In this document: piece after piece, positions 43,703 to 54,066 of the stretch | Layout of the letters: each line of letters starts with the position of its first letter | Numbering within the stretch: position 1 is the stretch's first letter | Assembly: GCA_947462335.1 (NCBI GenBank) | Contig: OX381707.1 | Span: 81,926,610 to 81,990,609 of the forward strand | Source: Harmothoe impar | Taxonomy: Eukaryota > Annelida > Polychaeta > Phyllodocida > Polynoidae | Reading direction: 5' to 3' | DNA: 64,000 bases | Program-made: the position numbers and the translations under genes | The notes under the pieces: model-generated | The model's database searches: none | Told to the model about the DNA's origin: nothing | What the model saw: only the letters and a program-made list of their open reading frames with translations

Positions 43703-46087
43703 ATGAGGTATACACTCTACCTCCTATTAATCATCACACACATCATTTACACGGCAGCACAACCAATAGTGAGGCAAAATATCGGCCTCATCTATGAACA
43801 GCTGCCGGGACAAATCATCACCGGTCATGACCTACACGAGGTCATACTGGCCATCCCCTACAACATCCCAATGGCTCCTCGTCCGAAGCCACTCATTTAC
43901 AACACCATCAGGACTCTTCAACTGACTTCACTAGGACCCCATGACAGCCATGACGCCAAGATGTTACAACAAGCTGCTGACCTCGACCGACTACTACAAA
44001 ACGTAGATATTAACATTATTAAGACTTTAAAGAACATTGCACACTTCCTCTCGGATCCTATTACTAACAGGCCAAAGAGAGCTATCCTAGGATTCTTAGG
44101 GGAGCTCTTTAAATCAATCTTTGGCCTGGCAACCACTAGAGACATGGATTCTATCATCAACGTCATACATCACCTAGATGCTAGAATTGGTACACTGGCC
44201 GACGTCAATGTTAAAACTGCACAAGGATTACATGACGTCACCCAGCAACACCAGCAGTTTCTAGACACTTATATAAAGCAACAGGACGTTGTACAGGAAT
44301 CCCTACTTAATATTACCGAATCCATAGACTCATGGTCTGATGATTTCTCCACAACCCTAACCTCCATCCAAGCCGACCAGGATCGTAGGATTACCCAGTC
44401 AGCCATCATATCGGCTCAGGTAATTGTCCTAATGACCAGGATCGCGTACCAACAAGGGTTATACAAGGTGGAAAATTCTCTCAGATTATTGTCCACTGGA
44501 GTATTAGCACCGGATATGATTCAACCCACAGAGCTAGCACTCAAGCTAGCCACCTTAGACACACAACTCAAAATTAGGAACCCAGGATCCGAAGTAACCA
44601 TTATTGACACCGCATATTACTATTCACAACCAGTTGCACTATACACCTATTCCAAAACTCACTTATACATTCATATTAATGTTATCATTTCTGCCACAGA
44701 CGCAGCATTTAACTTATATCAAGTAATTACAACTCATGTCCCCATTAACACCGAAAATACGACAAGTTCTGGATCTACCCTATTACACACTGACAAAACT
44801 TTCCTCGCTGTCAACGAGGCAGAGACATTGTACTTAGAAATGACAAACGCAGATCTGCTTACATGCCAAGGCTCGATACTGAAAGTATGTGCTAGGACCA
44901 TGCCTAGAATACGCAGTGACCAGCCAACCTGCCTCATGGCGGCCTTTAAAGGTAACCAGGCAGATATAGCCAGACTCTGCACATTTCAAGTACACCCTCT
45001 GAGACACATACAAACCCGTGCTATAGCTATTGGTAAAGATAAATATTTAGTAACTACTAACAGGGAGTACTACCACGTCATCTGTCAGCACATGACACCA
45101 ACTACTAAGAAAGCTTCGGCCTACGCAGTTATTGGTGTCCCATGTATGTGCCACTTACAGTTTGACTCATTGTACCTCCCAAACACCAAAATTCCTTGTA
45201 ATGAATCTTCTTCAACACATTTTCTAATGCACGCGGCCAACACACCCATACGAGAGAACATAGCTAGCTTCTTCGCTAGCCCTGTATGGAACTATATAGT
45301 ACCAGTCACTTGCATTCTAAATGCCGTAGGATTCTTCTACTTATTATACGTATCCAAAGGAAAAGCACTGTTCGCCACCATCCCGACTGTTAGTGCTCGA
45401 CCCAACAACATTTCTTGGAAATTTATTAACCCCATCCCCCAGAGTGAAACCAAAGAAAACCACACTATCAATCTAGATCAATACGCTGATGCCCATAACA
45501 TTTTTACCCTGATATTTGTAGCTTTAATCATATACGCAGTTTTCAAAACCATCTTCAAGTGTAAAAGCAAAATTACACGTCACTTTGGAATGACAAACTC
45601 TGGACACAAAACCAATCCTACTATTACGCTCAAAATTTACCAAGGACACGTCAATCACACCATCCCACTGCTATCCCTACCCTACGAACGTGACTCTATT
45701 GTTAATGATTTCATACCAACCCTGACGGCCATCTCAGCCCTGTCATGCCCATACCCACGCATAAACATGACATGGAACGGCCCCATATCATTCAACATCA
45801 ACGGAAAACAAAAGTCATACTATCTACCCAACCACGTCATACTACCCCTAGCGGCACGGTTTTCTATCATACCGGCCCTGAAAGACGACACCACCACCAC
45901 AGGATTAACCCTTAAGACTACTGAAATGACTACATCCCTACTTCCGACTGAAACCCAAGACAACATTGACATTGACCCCGACAGTGACAACACTACGTCA
46001 CTTATCAAAAACCCAAAAGACATGACCACTACCGAACTATTGACAGCCATTGTTATGAAAAAGAGTGAGACAGGAAATGAAACATAA
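43703..46087 (+). CDS. env: Envelope glycoprotein, errantivirus / baculovirus F-like
   Basis: This is a 794-residue membrane glycoprotein. The N-terminus is a clear signal peptide (hydrophobic core at residues 4-18). A furin-type site RPKR (123-126) is followed at once by a hydrophobic, Gly-containing stretch (127-141) that looks like a fusion peptide. This gives a small N-terminal and a large C-terminal subunit, as in baculovirus F and errantivirus envelopes. A heptad-like helical region follows (about 150-250). The conserved-looking cysteines cluster at 388-499. Two hydrophobic segments occur at about 529-550 and 599-618, and the tail after the second is about 175 residues, unusually long. 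Several N-glycosylation sites are present. The reading frame is intact. The family assignment rests on architecture, not alignment. Confidence 0.8.
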   Translation: MRYTLYLLLIITHIIYTAAQPIVRQNIGLIYEQLPGQIITGHDLHEVILAIPYNIPMAPRPKPLIYNTIRTLQLTSLGPHDSHDAKMLQQAADLDRLLQNVDINIIKTLKNIAHFLSDPITNRPKRAILGFLGELFKSIFGLATTRDMDSIINVIHHLDARIGTLADVNVKTAQGLHDVTQQHQQFLDTYIKQQDVVQESLLNITESIDSWSDDFSTTLTSIQADQDRRITQSAIISAQVIVLMTRIAYQQGLYKVENSLRLLSTGVLAPDMIQPTELALKLATLDTQLKIRNPGSEVTIIDTAYYYSQPVALYTYSKTHLYIHINVIISATDAAFNLYQVITTHVPINTENTTSSGSTLLHTDKTFLAVNEAETLYLEMTNADLLTCQGSILKVCARTMPRIRSDQPTCLMAAFKGNQADIARLCTFQVHPLRHIQTRAIAIGKDKYLVTTNREYYHVICQHMTPTTKKASAYAVIGVPCMCHLQFDSLYLPNTKIPCNESSSTHFLMHAANTPIRENIASFFASPVWNYIVPVTCILNAVGFFYLLYVSKGKALFATIPTVSARPNNISWKFINPIPQSETKENHTINLDQYADAHNIFTLIFVALIIYAVFKTIFKCKSKITRHFGMTNSGHKTNPTITLKIYQGHVNHTIPLLSLPYERDSIVNDFIPTLTAISALSCPYPRINMTWNGPISFNINGKQKSYYLPNHVILPLAARFSIIPALKDDTTTTGLTLKTTEMTTSLLPTETQDNIDIDPDSDNTTSLIKNPKDMTTTELLTAIVMKKSETGNET

Positions 46088-46732
46088 AAATTTATTATAG
46101 AAGGTGATAACTCAGAACGAACTTCCTCCATTGCCCCTCGACATTGAGAATGAATATCAAAGATCAAGTATTGCCAAAGATCATTGCATAAACAAAATAC
46201 ACTGCTCAAAACCTATTGTTATACATGTACTATCATACCATACTAAGTATTACACATGGCCTATGTAAACGCTTAGTACATCTATATTATTATTGAAATG
46301 AATTTCTTACAGCTTCCTATTGTATGAATTGATTGTATTATAATCTAGGACGGAAGCGCGACATATAGAACAGTACGTCACACTACTATTACCACTGTAC
46401 CATGTATTATGTAAATAATTGGTATGGTTAAAAGCTTCCAAAAATGTATAATCATATAAATAGAACGGAAGCGAGACATATAGTACCAGTACGTTACCAT
46501 AGAAATATTATTATTACCACTGCATAACATGTATGTAAAAACACCATATAAACCTAGAAAATGTGATTAAGAACCTAGTCATAGTCATAGCATAAGATAG
46601 ATATATCAAAAATAATAAAATACAAAAAAAAAAAATATATATTCATAAGAATACTTTTGAAGCGTGACATAACTCTTCCTCTACTACTTCTCGGCCTGCA
46701 CGAGGGCGTGCAGGAGTTGTATTGGGGGGTGC
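46088..46732 (+). other. 3' noncoding region of the provirus with hairpin and polypurine tract
   Basis: Two imperfect direct copies of ACGGAAGCGNGACATATAG lie at 46350 and 46465, with a weaker third near 46658. A perfect hairpin CCTGCACG-AGGG-CGTGCAGG lies at 46695-46714. A short G-rich run ATTGGGGGGTGC, the probable polypurine tract, ends at the 3' LTR. Confidence 0.65.
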
Positions 46733-47599
46733 TGTCACGCCACAAAACCCCTTATTATACCTTCATCAATTGTATTACGTCATATTACGTCATATTACGT
46801 CATAATTATGATTTATGACCATTAATATTCATATTTATTATTATTTGTAATACGCACAATACTTTATACATATTTTCAATCCATATGTCCATCAAAGTAC
46901 ACCTAGACGTCAGACATACCTGTTACTCATAAAGCCAAGCATAACTAACCCCCATGCATAACTAATCCATAGATCACAAGCAGACCCTTATCCCAGGGAC
47001 AATAGGTAACGGTCAGCCCCTCCAGACGACAAGGCACCGACCGGTCACCTATACACAAAACAAATGAACTATATGTTGACCCCAAGGATTAACTGTCAAC
47101 ACATAAAACAATGCTATAAAGCTGGACACCCTTAATCAGTGTGGCACCGCCAAAGCCACTTGAGCCGGCTGGAGACCACCTGGAGGCAGGCGACAAAGCC
47201 CCCATGTGTGCATGCTACTTATTATGTAATCCATTACCCATAATGCACTGGACCCAGGCTCCCCACCCGCGGTCCAGCGCACATCACATGTTAAAGCCAT
47301 GAATATATAATTATCCAATCAAATGTCAAATGTATATTATCCAATGAAAACCACTGTTACATCTACTTCCGGTCACATGGGCACCCCCTCCACCTGCCGG
47401 GCACCTGTACTTATACCCCGGTCAGATGGAGGAGGAAATCACTTATCATCTTGCAACCATCAGTAACTTATATACTGAGCCCTAGTGACTGGTACTCTGA
47501 TATTAATATTATTATTAATAAAAGATACCAAGTATTGAAACTGACGTCTCACCTCATCTTTACGCCCTCATTGATGTGGAAGGGTTTTCCCTAGCCACA
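46733..47599 (+). repeat. 3' LTR of the provirus
   Basis: This LTR is 867 bp. By eye it is identical to the 5' LTR except for one base, at a constant offset of 11,086. The triple ATTACGTCAT block is at 46774-46803. Confidence 0.95.
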
Positions 47600-47772
47600 C
47601 TCGCCAGTGCTGCATTCAAGCATCATGCCACTCCTTCAGGACGTACCCGTTTCTATCTGTAGGGTTGGGATGATGCTTGAAAGCAGCACTGATGAGTTAG
47701 GGCTGCATTAATGCACCATGACCACCAAGGGCATGCTGTATATAAATGAAATATGCCGTCCTTAAAGGGTTG
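47600..47772. mobile_element. Palindromic MITE, right part split by the provirus (copy 7)
   Basis: It continues the copy interrupted at 35646: CTCGCCAGTGCTGCATTCAA, then GCATCATGCC, and ends CCTTAAAGGGTTGA. Confidence 0.75.
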
Positions 47773-47879
47773 ACCGAGATTACTATATAGGCACTGTTTC
47801 CTAATGTAATGTAGAATAATGAAAGCCTATTAGCAATACATAAGTGATGCAATACCGATGTAAAATGAAGCCCTAGTCA

Positions 47880-48712
47880 ATCAATTCAATTCAATTTCAA
47901 TTTGACATGAGTTTATTCTGTAATCTCAAAAAATATAAAAGTACATACAATTATATTTGTTTCCATTGAATCACAGAAGAGGTTGATACTTATAATGAAA
48001 TCACAATATTAAATATACATTTTGTTTACAGCACCTCCATTTCAATTTTACGGTATATGAAGACTTATGAGAAAGCCAATCATGGTGATTTTACTTAAGA
48101 CCGGGGGGGGGGGGGGGAAGGATGAAGAATGAAATGATACCAAGTAATCTTTAGTTATGTATAACACTGAATTATACGATAGCATATGTATGTTTATAGA
48201 GTGGTAATAAATAACCAGTATTTTGAGGATAAAAACACAGTAATGGGTGATCGCATTTTCCAAGGGTCTAGATTTGGATAGAACACTATCATACATGAGA
48301 TGAGTCTTAAACAATAATATAACAATGATATAATATGACATAAAAGCCAGCAATGCTTTTGATACAAAACAGAGACTTAATAATCTGTCATTGTTTAAGT
48401 GCCCACCAAGCTGGATAAATCCAGCGAAAAGTTCATCTGTTTGTATATCCAATCCAGGGCTTTCATGGTGAATAAATGATAAACGATAAAACACCAATTC
48501 AGTACAATTCACTCTATAGCAATCTATAGGTTAGTATATTGAAGATCATATCTCCATACCGTATCGAAATATTTAACAATGCTCTTCTTTAATTTGCTCT
48601 TAAAGGATGAGCTTGTATCAGCATTTCTGATATCTGGCTTAATTAAATTACAAGTATTATAAGCATCAACAGGAGGAGATTTTTGCACTCTAACCGTATG
48701 AGCAATATACAT
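47880..48712 (-). mobile_element. 5'-truncated LINE 3' end, minus strand
   Basis: On the minus strand a C-terminal reverse-transcriptase tail (TSSSFKSKLKKSIVKYF, within 48524-48712) is followed by a 3' untranslated region ending in an (ATTGA)n-like microsatellite near 47880-47905, as in L2/CR1-type elements. Upstream coding sequence is missing. A 154-codon ORF at 48048-48512 lies in the untranslated part and is probably chance. Confidence 0.55.
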
Positions 48713-49219
48713 CTTTATAAGGGGCGCATCTGCCGCTCGTGTAAATCTAGATCGTATAAAAACTATGATTCGAAGAAATTCACAGAAAGGTTTGCAGATA
48801 AAGATTGGACAATTTTTGAAAATTCAGACGACATTGAATATTGTTGGAAATTCTATATGGAGGTATTGTCTGAGATATTGGATATTGATTGCCCAGTAAA
48901 GGTTTTCAATATCAAAAACAAAGATGAGCCCTGGCTCACGCCTGAGCTAAAAACTCGCATAGCTGAGAAAAATATGGCCCTAAAAAAGGCTAGGCGTACA
49001 AACACTGTCATAGATTGGTACATGGCAAATAATTTGAAAAATCAAATATCTTCTGATTGTAAAGATGCTCACCGGTTGTATATAGTAAATCAAGTTGAAA
49101 TAAATGTAAATGACTCGAAAGAATTCTGGGCAGCCATGAGGAATTTGATCTCCGGAAAAAAATGTCAAATCGAAACAAATAAATTTAAAAGACGATACAG
49201 GCAACCCCATACAAATTGA
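48698..49219 (+). pseudogene. LINE ORF2 fragment: endonuclease-RT linker (frameshifted)
   Basis: The endonuclease domain is absent, so the copy is 5'-truncated at about 48710. The visible part (KDEPWLTPELKTRIAEKNMA then KEFWAAMRNLISG) is the linker that precedes reverse transcriptase in CR1/L2-like LINEs. The frame continues in another register after about 49155-49185, next to a run of seven A at 49156-49162, so a one-base indel broke it. The remaining RT portion is the next entry. Confidence 0.75.
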
Positions 49220-50873
49220 TGAGACGGCAAATTACATAAATAATTTCTTTTGTGAAATTGGTCCTAAGTTAGCTCTGCAACATGACAAAGACTGGGTTTT
49301 TGATGGCCAAGTGTGTGAGACTCAAATGCCTGACATTGTCATTTCTGAGGAAGAAGTCGTTACTGTGATAAAAGAATTAAATGTGAATAAATCCTCATCT
49401 ATTGACTTTGTATCAACTAAGGTATTCAAGGACTCAGTACTGGCCTCCCCCCAAAAGTTCACGAAAATATTAAATTTGTCTTTGCATTTTTCCAAAATTC
49501 CGAGCTCTTGGAAACAAGCTAGAGTTACGCCTTTACCCAAATCAGGGGATCTTTCAAATGTTTCCAATTTCAGGCCCATAAGCCAATTGCCTATACCAGG
49601 GAAAGTCCTTGAACGCATTGTGCATACAAATATATCTACACATTTAGAAAATATGAATATACTTGTAAATGAACAAGGCGGTTATAGAAAGTGTAGATCT
49701 ACTGTTGATACTATAGGTGCTTTGACGAATGATATTTTACGCTCTAGAAATAAAGGCCACATTACATTAGCTGCCTTTATTGACATTAAAAAGGCCTTCG
49801 ATTCGGTAAATTATATTATATTGTTAAATAAACTAGAAAAATACGGTATAAGAGGCTCAAATCTACGGTGGATTAATGATTACTTTACCGGTAGAACGCA
49901 GGTCACTGTATGCAACGGTACGACCTCTGGCATTGTAAACATGACGTGTGGCACCCCGCAGGGTAGTATTTTGGGTCCTTTATTCTTTTTATTATATGTA
50001 AATGATTTAAAAGTGACTCATAATAATGTAAATACTCTTATGTATGCAGACGATACAGTTTTATACACTTCTGGAAAAACACTAAATACGCTAGCTGAAA
50101 ATTTACAATCATCCCTACACAATTTTGTAAACTGGTCTTCAAAAAACAAATTGACTATAAATGAATCCAAAACCAAACTCATGCTTTTCTCATCTAAAAT
50201 TAAATCAAAAAGTCTGCTAGTTAGAAATCTCAATATTAAAATAAAAAACGAAACTTTGAAATTTGTACCCACCTATAAATACCTTGGTGTAATCCTTGAT
50301 TATGAGCTCACATACAATCACCATGTAAAGGAACTCAAAAGAAACCTTGCTTTTAAATCATACTTACTTGCCATATTGAAAGGTTATGTACCAACCTGTA
50401 TTATGCTGATTATTTACAAAACTTATGTATTACCTTTATTCGATTATGCCGACATTTTATATCATAGCGCTAGTAATACCGGTACGCAACTTTTACAAAC
50501 TGTTCAAAACAGATGTCTTAAATATTGTTATAAGGCACCTATTTTAACTTCTACAAATGTCATACATAAGAGAGCTCTTTTGCCAAAATTAATTGATAGA
50601 AGGATTTACCATGCACAAATATATGGTTTCAAAAAATCCAGAAAGATTGATGCACTTAATATTCGGCCTAGAAATACTCGTGAGGCCCAAGCTCCGCTTT
50701 TAAAATATTCAAATATTATATTGACATCATATGAGAAATCTCTCGAGGTTTTCATAGCTCAAACCTGGAATGATCTAGACCAGGAGTTTAGAAACATTTT
50801 GGAAATTTCCTCTTTCAAAATCAAAATGAAAGAACTTCTCTCTGAGAAAATTGCAAACTATTTTGATGTGTAG
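49182..50873 (+). CDS. Reverse transcriptase of a truncated CR1/L2-like LINE
   Basis: The frame carries the non-LTR reverse transcriptase motifs in order: ARVTPLPKSGDLSNVSNFRP, FIDIKKAFDSVN with the first catalytic Asp, TPQGSILGPLFFLLYVNDL, YADDTVLY with the catalytic pair, and KYLGVILD. The C-terminal region is complete to TAG at 50871-50873. It was once joined to the fragment at 48698 and is now separated by a frameshift. It is related to, but clearly different from, the minus-strand LINE at 51160-56304. It is not expected to retrotranspose by itself. Confidence 0.85.
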   Translation, partial: NLKDDTGNPIQIDETANYINNFFCEIGPKLALQHDKDWVFDGQVCETQMPDIVISEEEVVTVIKELNVNKSSSIDFVSTKVFKDSVLASPQKFTKILNLSLHFSKIPSSWKQARVTPLPKSGDLSNVSNFRPISQLPIPGKVLERIVHTNISTHLENMNILVNEQGGYRKCRSTVDTIGALTNDILRSRNKGHITLAAFIDIKKAFDSVNYIILLNKLEKYGIRGSNLRWINDYFTGRTQVTVCNGTTSGIVNMTCGTPQGSILGPLFFLLYVNDLKVTHNNVNTLMYADDTVLYTSGKTLNTLAENLQSSLHNFVNWSSKNKLTINESKTKLMLFSSKIKSKSLLVRNLNIKIKNETLKFVPTYKYLGVILDYELTYNHHVKELKRNLAFKSYLLAILKGYVPTCIMLIIYKTYVLPLFDYADILYHSASNTGTQLLQTVQNRCLKYCYKAPILTSTNVIHKRALLPKLIDRRIYHAQIYGFKKSRKIDALNIRPRNTREAQAPLLKYSNIILTSYEKSLEVFIAQTWNDLDQEFRNILEISSFKIKMKELLSEKIANYFDV

Positions 50874-51159
50874 GTGACGATAAACCCAAATGTTCCCGGT
50901 AGCTCTTGTACTAAATGTCTGTGATAAAAGATCTATGAGATTAACTCTCCCGCGAACAAACTGTGATAAATTTGAGCTGCAAATGCTGTATGAATACTCA
51001 AGCTGTGATAAATACTTTTCAAACATATCATTACTGAAAAATGTTTAACGAGAATATTGTATGTCCTGTTCTGTCTGGTGCAGTCCATCTTGCTCTTTAA
51101 AGACCAAGTGTACTAAATTGATTTCGTGATAAATGTATAAGGTTGGCACCAAAAATCAG
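50874..51159. other. Junction of two LINE 3' ends, tail to tail
   Basis: The plus-strand LINE 3' region contains four copies of GTGATAAA (near 50921, 50963, 51004 and 51126). It runs directly into the 3' end of the minus-strand LINE, whose stop codon is at 51160-51162. I could not place the exact boundary. Confidence 0.5.
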
Positions 51160-54066
51160 CTATGCTGAGTGCCATATCCTAGTCTTTATTGGCAGTTTAT
51201 CAAATTGTTTAAAATATCCATCTCGCATATTAGTATTCGTCTTATAATAAAATTCAGAAATGAAAACTGTGATAAAATCGACGATGGACAACGACGTTTC
51301 AGTGTACATTGATGTGGTCAATAAATGATTAAAACACTTCCAAAAAAAAAATCTATTATTGACTAGCTCAAGAGAATTTATTTTAATTAACCTATAACAT
51401 AAAATACCTTGAAGATATTGCCTCCTTAAATCAGTTGGTAACACTTTCACCTTTTTATGAATTTCCTTAACGGAAACAGACATTGGATCTTTTATCTTGA
51501 GACATACTCTAATACCCACATTTTGCAAGATTTGCATTTTTTTCTGGTCATGCAAATTAATACCAGACAAAAACACACTACTGTTATCAATGTAGGGTAA
51601 TAACATTGTCTTAAATAACAATATTGAAGTTATTTCATCCATATGCTCTCTGAAATGGCGTACTAACCAAGTTTTTTGGTTTACAGAACTTATAGTTTTT
51701 GAAAATTGTAACTTAAAACTCATGTTACTCTCCATTATAATACCAAGGTATTTATACCTGTCAACATTTTCAAGTTCAACATCTTTTACATTTACAGGAG
51801 GCAGGGAGACATTATCCTCATAGGTGTACAACATTGTTTTAGTTTTCTTTGCATCAATTGTAAGCTGATTCTCATCACACCAGGTAACTAATGCATTAAG
51901 ATCACTTTGCAGAAAGTCAGCAACTACATTTAGATCATGACCTGAGTAAAAAAGAACAGTATCATCAGCATATTGTAGACAATTACAAGATAAATTCAAT
52001 TTTGACAAGTCATTTACATATAAAATAAATAAGATAGGCCCTAAAATTGAACCTTGAGGCACTCCAAAGGAAACATCCTCCCAGTCAGAATAAACACCAT
52101 TAGCAAAAGTTTTTTGCTTTCTATCATTTAAATAACTCACGTACCATTCAATGACACTTAAACTGAAGCCATATTTTGGAAGTTTTTCAACTAGCCTTGT
52201 ATGACTTATAGTATCAAATGCTTTTTTATAGTCGATATAAACGGCACCAGTATATTTTCCTTCATTCAAGGATTCAAAAATTCTGTTATTAAGATCCAAG
52301 ACAGCATCTTGAGTGCTTCTATTTTTCCTAAAGCCACTTTGCTTTGGATTAAGTAACATGTTATTTTCCAAAAAGCCACAAGTTTGCTTGTGAATAAACT
52401 TCTCCAAAATTTTTCCTGTTATAGGAAGCAAAGAGATAGGCCTAAGGTCAGATACATCCCCTGGATTTTTTACCTTGGGTATAGGTGATATTTTTGCTTC
52501 TTTCCATTTTTTTGGAAATATGCCACTAGCAATTGACAAATTTAGAATAAACAGAAATTCATCCTTTCGCCCTATTAAAAATTCCTTCAAAACTTTTGCA
52601 GACACATGCTCAAGACCAGATGATTTCTTCTCATTAATTAATAACAACTCCTTCTCAAGCTCTGGTAATGTGATATCATTGAAGGTTAAAGAGGCATTAG
52701 GTAAATCAACAACAGGAGCTTGATAGTTAACAACCGGAACTATTTTAGCTGCTAAATTTTTACCCACATTAGCAAAAAATTCGTTAATATGGTTAGCTGC
52801 ATCCTCTTGACCTATTTCTTCACCTAAATCATTCTTCAAATTAAAAATTCCACTCTTAACATCACCAGGCAACATTTCTTTAATGGCAGCCCAGAAACTT
52901 TTTGGATCACCAGAATTTTCTATAATTAAATTTTTAATGTAATCCCTTTTTGCCTGCTTCGATTTTAGATTTGATCTATTTTTGAGGGCTTTGGCCACAA
53001 TAATATCTTCAATTTTGCCAGAATGCACTGCCTTTTTCAATGCAACATCCCTATCATTAATAAGCCTTAGCAGCTCATCTGTTACCCACTTTGATTTTTG
53101 TCTTTTGAATTTTCTATTTTTTAATGGACATTTCCTATTCAAGTACTCCAAAAGTCTCCCAAATAAAATATCCCAAGCTTCGTTTGGATCATTACAGGCA
53201 AAAAAGTCGTCCCATTCTAGCTCACTAAGGCTTTGTAACATATCTTCTTTACTATAGCTTCTATAAGACCTTCCAAAAAATTCTGCAGGTTTACTCTTCA
53301 CCTTTGCCTTCTTTCTAACGATATAGACTGGTACATGGTCACTAACATTGGCATATAATAACCCAGTCTGGAAGACATCATTTGAATTTGAAAAAATTAG
53401 GTCTATAACTTTATCACTGTACAATGGGCGCGTTGGGCTATCAATATACTGTTTAAAGCCATTGGCAATCTCCAATAGCAACAATTTATTCTTTTCTGGA
53501 GAACTTATTGCATAATTAATATTTACATCCCCACCTAGAAAAATATCCTTATCTCTCTTGCCAACAGAAATTTTCTTTAAAGCTTTAGTTACCAATTTGG
53601 AAAATTCATTTACATCCCCAGATGGAGGCCTGTACACGTTTACCACAAATATTTTCCTAGTATATGGTAGACTAATTCTAGCAACCATTAACTCACAATG
53701 TTCATTCACAATATTCACATCAGGGCCTTGCAATATTTCATGTGTCAGACCATTCTTGACAACCATACAGAGACCACCACCTCTTTTCACCTTACCATTG
53801 TCATTGATTATTTCTCTATCTAATCTATGTACAACATAACCAGGTATAGCAAAGTAATTGTCACCCATGTGCTCTTTAAGCCATGTCTCAGAAATACTAA
53901 TAATGTCAGCATTTAAACTAGACAAATATTCTCTTACATCCTCTTCTTTCGACTTAATACTTTGAGTATTCCAAAATACCATTTGTAAACCTTTAGGCAT
54001 GTTATATGATGAGATTTGATGAGGGGGGGGGAGGGGGGGGGGAAATCCATCGTTAATTATTTGCAC
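51160..54066 (-). CDS. LINE ORF2: AP-like endonuclease and reverse transcriptase, intact
   Basis: This is a 968-residue protein typical of CR1/L2-group non-LTR retrotransposons. The apurinic endonuclease-like domain (about 28-250) has WNTQSI (32-37), SETW with Glu60, GGDVNINY with Asp180/Asn182, IDLIFS with Asp222 and SDH (242-244). The reverse transcriptase (about 520-790) has VYIDYKKAFD with Asp612, VPQGSILGPILF (669-680), YADD (699-702) and KYLGIIM. There is no RNase H domain. Met1 is followed by a proline run encoded by a C homopolymer, which may vary in length; Met23 (MPKGLQMVFWN) is an alternative start just before the endonuclease. It nicks target DNA and primes reverse transcription. 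ORF1 lies 903 bp upstream on the same strand. Confidence 0.92.
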   Translation of the reverse strand: MQIINDGFPPPLPPPHQISSYNMPKGLQMVFWNTQSIKSKEEDVREYLSSLNADIISISETWLKEHMGDNYFAIPGYVVHRLDREIINDNGKVKRGGGLCMVVKNGLTHEILQGPDVNIVNEHCELMVARISLPYTRKIFVVNVYRPPSGDVNEFSKLVTKALKKISVGKRDKDIFLGGDVNINYAISSPEKNKLLLLEIANGFKQYIDSPTRPLYSDKVIDLIFSNSNDVFQTGLLYANVSDHVPVYIVRKKAKVKSKPAEFFGRSYRSYSKEDMLQSLSELEWDDFFACNDPNEAWDILFGRLLEYLNRKCPLKNRKFKRQKSKWVTDELLRLINDRDVALKKAVHSGKIEDIIVAKALKNRSNLKSKQAKRDYIKNLIIENSGDPKSFWAAIKEMLPGDVKSGIFNLKNDLGEEIGQEDAANHINEFFANVGKNLAAKIVPVVNYQAPVVDLPNASLTFNDITLPELEKELLLINEKKSSGLEHVSAKVLKEFLIGRKDEFLFILNLSIASGIFPKKWKEAKISPIPKVKNPGDVSDLRPISLLPITGKILEKFIHKQTCGFLENNMLLNPKQSGFRKNRSTQDAVLDLNNRIFESLNEGKYTGAVYIDYKKAFDTISHTRLVEKLPKYGFSLSVIEWYVSYLNDRKQKTFANGVYSDWEDVSFGVPQGSILGPILFILYVNDLSKLNLSCNCLQYADDTVLFYSGHDLNVVADFLQSDLNALVTWCDENQLTIDAKKTKTMLYTYEDNVSLPPVNVKDVELENVDRYKYLGIIMESNMSFKLQFSKTISSVNQKTWLVRHFREHMDEITSILLFKTMLLPYIDNSSVFLSGINLHDQKKMQILQNVGIRVCLKIKDPMSVSVKEIHKKVKVLPTDLRRQYLQGILCYRLIKINSLELVNNRFFFWKCFNHLLTTSMYTETSLSIVDFITVFISEFYYKTNTNMRDGYFKQFDKLPIKTRIWHSA

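Larger units (their letters stand above)
35647..47599 (+). mobile_element. Errantivirus-like endogenous retrovirus (Gypsy with env), apparently intact
   Basis: This 11,953-bp element has two 867-bp LTRs (TGTCACGCC start, CTAGCCACA end) that appear to differ at one base (36477 T against 47563 C). A 4-bp CTCG target duplication flanks it. Gag, Pol and Env are each open over their expected length, linked by a -1 frameshift signal between gag and pol. The order LTR-gag-pol-env-LTR, the YLDD reverse transcriptase, and an envelope with baculovirus F/errantivirus architecture support the class. Near-identical LTRs imply a very recent insertion, or gene conversion between the LTRs. Whether it is expressed cannot be told from sequence. 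Confidence 0.92.

Noticed and set aside
48048..48512. 154-codon hydrophobic minus-strand ORF
   Set aside because: Lies in the 3' untranslated part of a LINE fragment, with a G-homopolymer-encoded proline run; no family features.
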